Assembly: GCA_001970955.1 (NCBI GenBank)
Contig: MPUH01000144.1
Coordinates: 1 to 64,000, forward strand
Reading direction: 5' to 3'
Length of the DNA stretch: 64,000 nucleotides
Source: Stentor coeruleus
Lineage: Eukaryota; Ciliophora; Heterotrichea; Heterotrichida; Stentoridae
In this document: one piece after another, positions 61,231 to 64,000 of the stretch
Position numbering within the stretch: position 1 is the stretch's first letter
Layout: every line of letters begins with the position of its first letter
Translations under genes and position numbers: made by a program
The notes under the pieces: generated by a model
Seen by the model: only the letters and a program-made list of their open reading frames with translations
Told to the model about the DNA's origin: nothing
Database searches by the model: none

Positions 61231-64000
61231 ATGATTTTGTTGGTATTCTTGCAATTTATAACCAATGCTGAGGGTACAAATTTGTTTACTTGTAGCCAAT
61301 CTTTTTGTCCAATTTATTGGTTAGGCGACGGGTACTGTGATGAAATTTGTATGAACTCAGGCTGCGGTTTCGATTTTTACATGGCGATGAGTACCTCGCC
61401 AGAAATACAATTTTTATATTCAGATTGTTATTTTGACTGTATGAACTCTGGATGTTCCTACAGCCTGCTCGGAAACGGTGCTTGCGATCCAACTTGCAAT
61501 AATTACATGTGTGGTTGGGATGTTGGAGAATGCGGGTATTGTGCTGATGGGTGCACAGTAGAAAAGCTAACAAATACAATTTGTGATAAAGAATGTAATA
61601 GTAGGAAATGCATGTTTGACAGCAATGGTTGTGGATGGTGTGCTGAAGGATGCTTTTATGATGAAATGTATGATACAACATGTCAGCAAGAATGTAATAC
61701 TTATGATTGTAATTATGATAATAATGCTTGCACAGCATATTGCTCTACTGGATGTCCAGATTATTGGATTGGTGATGGATATTGTGATACTTCATGCTAT
61801 AATGCTAATTGTAGTTATGATAATGGAGATTGTGATTGCTCTATTGGATGTACTACTGATGTTTTAAATGAACTTGATTGCAGAAGGGATACTCTTGGTA
61901 ATATAACTGATCCTTGTGCTACTGAGAAATGTGGGTATAAGAATGGGAAATGCGGAAATTGTAATGTTGATTGCTTTAATAGCATGCTTGGAAATGGCGT
62001 TTGTAACACCAATTGCAATGTAGCTGCTTGTAATTACGACTATGGAGACTGTAGTTGTAATCTAGGTTGTGAAACTCTTTACACTAATGGAGTTTTCAAC
62101 TATAAAGGCGAATGCAATCTTTATTGTATGGTCCCACAATGTAATTATAACTATGAAGTATGCAATGATGATTTTATAATCCAATCAGCTATTTTTAATC
62201 AAGTCATAAACAAAAACTGGTCTTTAACTTATAACTCAAGCATTTGCAACAATAACTGTAGCGAAACTATGCTAAGAGATTATTATTTGCAAACAGATCA
62301 AGCAAATTATTGTAATGCTGGAGATGGTTGTAATACTCTTCCATGCTTGTACTGCTCTGGACATGTTAGCTCTACACTTTCAGGCTGTTCTTTAACAGAT
62401 GGAATAACTTGTTTAGTATGTTCTTCTATGATGCTTATGGATGTATGTGTTACTAGTTTAACTTCATGTCCATTAGGCTATGAAAATAGGCCTGAACTTG
62501 CAGATTTATTAAAAGTAGATAATTGGTGTTTTCTAGAACCAGTTCAGTATTCGTTGAATAATTACAAAATTTTTTACGTTGATTCAAGTTTTGTTTATGA
62601 TAGTGGAGTATATGGGGAAGGGACAGAAAATAATCCAATTAATGATTTGTATTATGCTTTGATATCTGTTTTTGCGAGTTTTACTAAGATTATTTTGAAG
62701 GCAGGAAGCTATGATTTTCAAGTCAACAAAGATGCGACATCACCTTTTGTCACAGATATTAATGACCCTTTAAATACTCAGAGTACTAATACTTTTACTG
62801 AACTTTGGCTTATTGGAGATGATGCAGAATCACCTTCAACTATATACTGGAAAGCTGGTATGAAATTAACACCAAAAGCTTCAAAATTCTTTATAAAAAA
62901 CCTAATTTTTAGTGGTAAAAAAATTTTGCAAACTTGTGATTATGAATATTGTTTTTATTGCCCAATAACTCAAACAATTGGCACTAGTTATTATGATGAT
63001 CGTGATGCATTGATTGACTCCACAACATATTCAAATTATTATGGGAAATCATGTGAAACTTACAACGAGGATATTTTGTTTGAATTCGCTAAAAATGCTT
63101 ATATTGAAGATACAACTTTTGAAGAATTTAGACATCAATTTAGTGCGTTTATTTATTCAACATCAAATTTGAATTTAAAAAATGTAAACTTTTTTAAAAT
63201 GCAAGCGGCATCAGGAGGTGGAATAATAGCGCAAAAATGTGATGGAGATTGTGAAAATAGTAATTTTTATTTTCAAAATGGGAGAGTTGAAGACTTAGGA
63301 AGTGGATATGAAGATACAGATCTTGTTGCAACAGGAAGTTTTTTTATAGGACTTGGATATAACTCAAGCCAATTTTATAATATTGATTTCAAATACAACT
63401 TCGTTTTTTCTAACAGCCAAGCTTCTTATTCAGGGTTTTTGATATATTCATCAAATCATATTGGAGGGATATTTATTTCTAATTGCATATTTGAAAACAA
63501 TTATATGAACTATGGGATTTATGTTGATATTACAACTCTAGCTTATTCAAATTATAAGCTAGTTCAAGGTGTTAGTACAGCTTATAGTCAAATTCATTTC
63601 CAAATCACTGATTCTGAATTCCATCACAATTATTGTTCGAGTAATTTAATATCCTACTTTATGAAAAAAACTATTCATAATATAGTGATGGATAATATAA
63701 TAATTGAAGATATAGTAGTAGGTGGAGATGTTATTTGTATAGACAATTCAGGGATATTGAAAAAAGCTGATTATGAAGGTCAGACAATAAAAGTTTTAAT
63801 AGACAATGTTTCAACTAAAATTATAATTAATCCTCGCAAGATAAAGATTTCAAATATAATTTTTGATGAAGTGAAAACTGGACAAGAAGTTATATACTTA
63901 TCAGCATTACCTTTAGTTTATGTTAAAAATATGACAATATCAAGTGTTAGTGATGGTTCAAAAAGTAATATAAAAGCGATTATAAACAATTTTTCTAGTT
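61231..64000 (+). CDS. Large secreted Notch-repeat and beta-helix protein (5' part)
   Basis: An uninterrupted frame from ATG 61231 to the window end (923 codons, no stop), so the gene is cut by the window. A signal peptide (MILLVFLQFITNAEG) comes first. Residues about 20-310 hold about eight Lin-12/Notch-type repeats: GDGYCDEICMNSGC, GNGACDPTCNNYMC, DGYCDTSCYNANCSYDNGDC, GNGVCNTNCNVAACNYD and others. A further Cys-rich stretch follows, then GEGTENNPINDLYYAL (about 462). This motif often opens right-handed parallel beta-helix domains, and the rest (strand-rich, repeated Ile/Phe/Asn rungs, few Cys) fits that fold. Ciliates carry families of such large secreted or surface proteins. No intron was needed. 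A transmembrane or anchor end would lie beyond the window. Confidence 0.88.
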   Translation, partial: MILLVFLQFITNAEGTNLFTCSQSFCPIYWLGDGYCDEICMNSGCGFDFYMAMSTSPEIQFLYSDCYFDCMNSGCSYSLLGNGACDPTCNNYMCGWDVGECGYCADGCTVEKLTNTICDKECNSRKCMFDSNGCGWCAEGCFYDEMYDTTCQQECNTYDCNYDNNACTAYCSTGCPDYWIGDGYCDTSCYNANCSYDNGDCDCSIGCTTDVLNELDCRRDTLGNITDPCATEKCGYKNGKCGNCNVDCFNSMLGNGVCNTNCNVAACNYDYGDCSCNLGCETLYTNGVFNYKGECNLYCMVPQCNYNYEVCNDDFIIQSAIFNQVINKNWSLTYNSSICNNNCSETMLRDYYLQTDQANYCNAGDGCNTLPCLYCSGHVSSTLSGCSLTDGITCLVCSSMMLMDVCVTSLTSCPLGYENRPELADLLKVDNWCFLEPVQYSLNNYKIFYVDSSFVYDSGVYGEGTENNPINDLYYALISVFASFTKIILKAGSYDFQVNKDATSPFVTDINDPLNTQSTNTFTELWLIGDDAESPSTIYWKAGMKLTPKASKFFIKNLIFSGKKILQTCDYEYCFYCPITQTIGTSYYDDRDALIDSTTYSNYYGKSCETYNEDILFEFAKNAYIEDTTFEEFRHQFSAFIYSTSNLNLKNVNFFKMQAASGGGIIAQKCDGDCENSNFYFQNGRVEDLGSGYEDTDLVATGSFFIGLGYNSSQFYNIDFKYNFVFSNSQASYSGFLIYSSNHIGGIFISNCIFENNYMNYGIYVDITTLAYSNYKLVQGVSTAYSQIHFQITDSEFHHNYCSSNLISYFMKKTIHNIVMDNIIIEDIVVGGDVICIDNSGILKKADYEGQTIKVLIDNVSTKIIINPRKIKISNIIFDEVKTGQEVIYLSALPLVYVKNMTISSVSDGSKSNIKAIINNFSS

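Noticed and set aside
61286-61738. A 150-codon frame on the minus strand and an overlapping plus frame at 61583-61867
   Set aside because: They lie inside the Notch-repeat gene, whose own frame has a signal peptide and regular Cys spacing over 923 codons. These frames are shadows of its repetitive Cys/Asn codons.
1-64000. A genome-wide alternative genetic code (stops read as sense)
   Set aside because: More than twenty long genes, including frames of 900 to 1200 codons, have no in-frame TAA, TAG or TGA apart from 15-nt introns. The standard code applies to the bulk of the window.
1-64000. tRNA, rRNA, CRISPR, transposon or virus-derived sequences
   Set aside because: I looked for B-box motifs on both strands, regular spaced repeats, terminal inverted repeats and transposase, reverse transcriptase or capsid-like frames, and found none.

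Overview
The window looks like macronuclear DNA of a heterotrich ciliate of the Stentor kind. The DNA is very AT-rich. Genes are packed on both strands with mostly short AT-rich spacers. Long frames use TAA, TAG and TGA as stops. Several genes are split by introns of exactly 15 nt with GT...AG ends, usually GTA...TAG. I can support eight that remove a stop or join two frames (5654-5668, 25216-25230, 28248-28262, 28392-28406, 32592-32606, 41063-41077, 47729-47743, 50292-50306). Tiny 15-nt introns with a standard code are the known hallmark of Stentor; the genus is an inference from that. No rRNA, tRNA, CRISPR array, transposon or viral relic was recognised.

Layout. 0.4-5.7 kb, all minus strand: an ARF GTPase, two tandem CorA-like membrane proteins and a coiled-coil protein. 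7.8-18.2 kb: a plasma-membrane type Ca2+-ATPase, a large protein with an LRGG-ended leader and an NPYGQ-rich tail, a claudin-like four-span protein and a cold-shock-fold protein. 18.7-24.5 kb: a stop-ridden frame leading into a coiled-coil gene, RPS13, a second interrupted gene and a secreted EF-hand protein. 25-33 kb: a membrane protein, NIP7, an EF-hand/C2 membrane protein, a RING protein, a TDY-type MAP kinase and an EF-hand protein. 34-50 kb has a cytoskeletal flavour: coiled-coil proteins, a CEP44 homologue, a TTLL3/8-like tubulin ligase with an IQ array, and an LRRC51 homologue. The same stretch holds a cysteine-rich surface protein, an interrupted zinc-finger kinase and RPL37. 51-60 kb, all minus strand: a WD40-plus-ion-channel fusion, a voltage-gated/cyclic-nucleotide type K+ channel, an ankyrin protein and an M20 amidohydrolase. 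61.2-64.0 kb: the 5' part of a large secreted Notch-repeat/beta-helix protein that runs off the window.

Two cautions. First, seven single N characters each sit between two near-identical copies of the flanking sequence. These are almost certainly unmerged contig ends, and they distort at least three proteins (a CorA-like protein, the MAP kinase and the WD40 channel). A 92-bp perfect tandem duplication without an N breaks a fourth. Second, because the introns are a multiple of three long, introns without an in-frame stop are invisible in a plain translation, so some proteins may carry spurious five-residue inserts.

The most interesting points are: three otherwise plausible genes interrupted by in-frame stops at positions that would suit Trp or Gln; the CorA-like pair whose GMN signature reads GTN and STN and whose frames lie 18 nt apart in the same frame; the WD40-channel fusion; and strand-linked C/G skew in the spacers.
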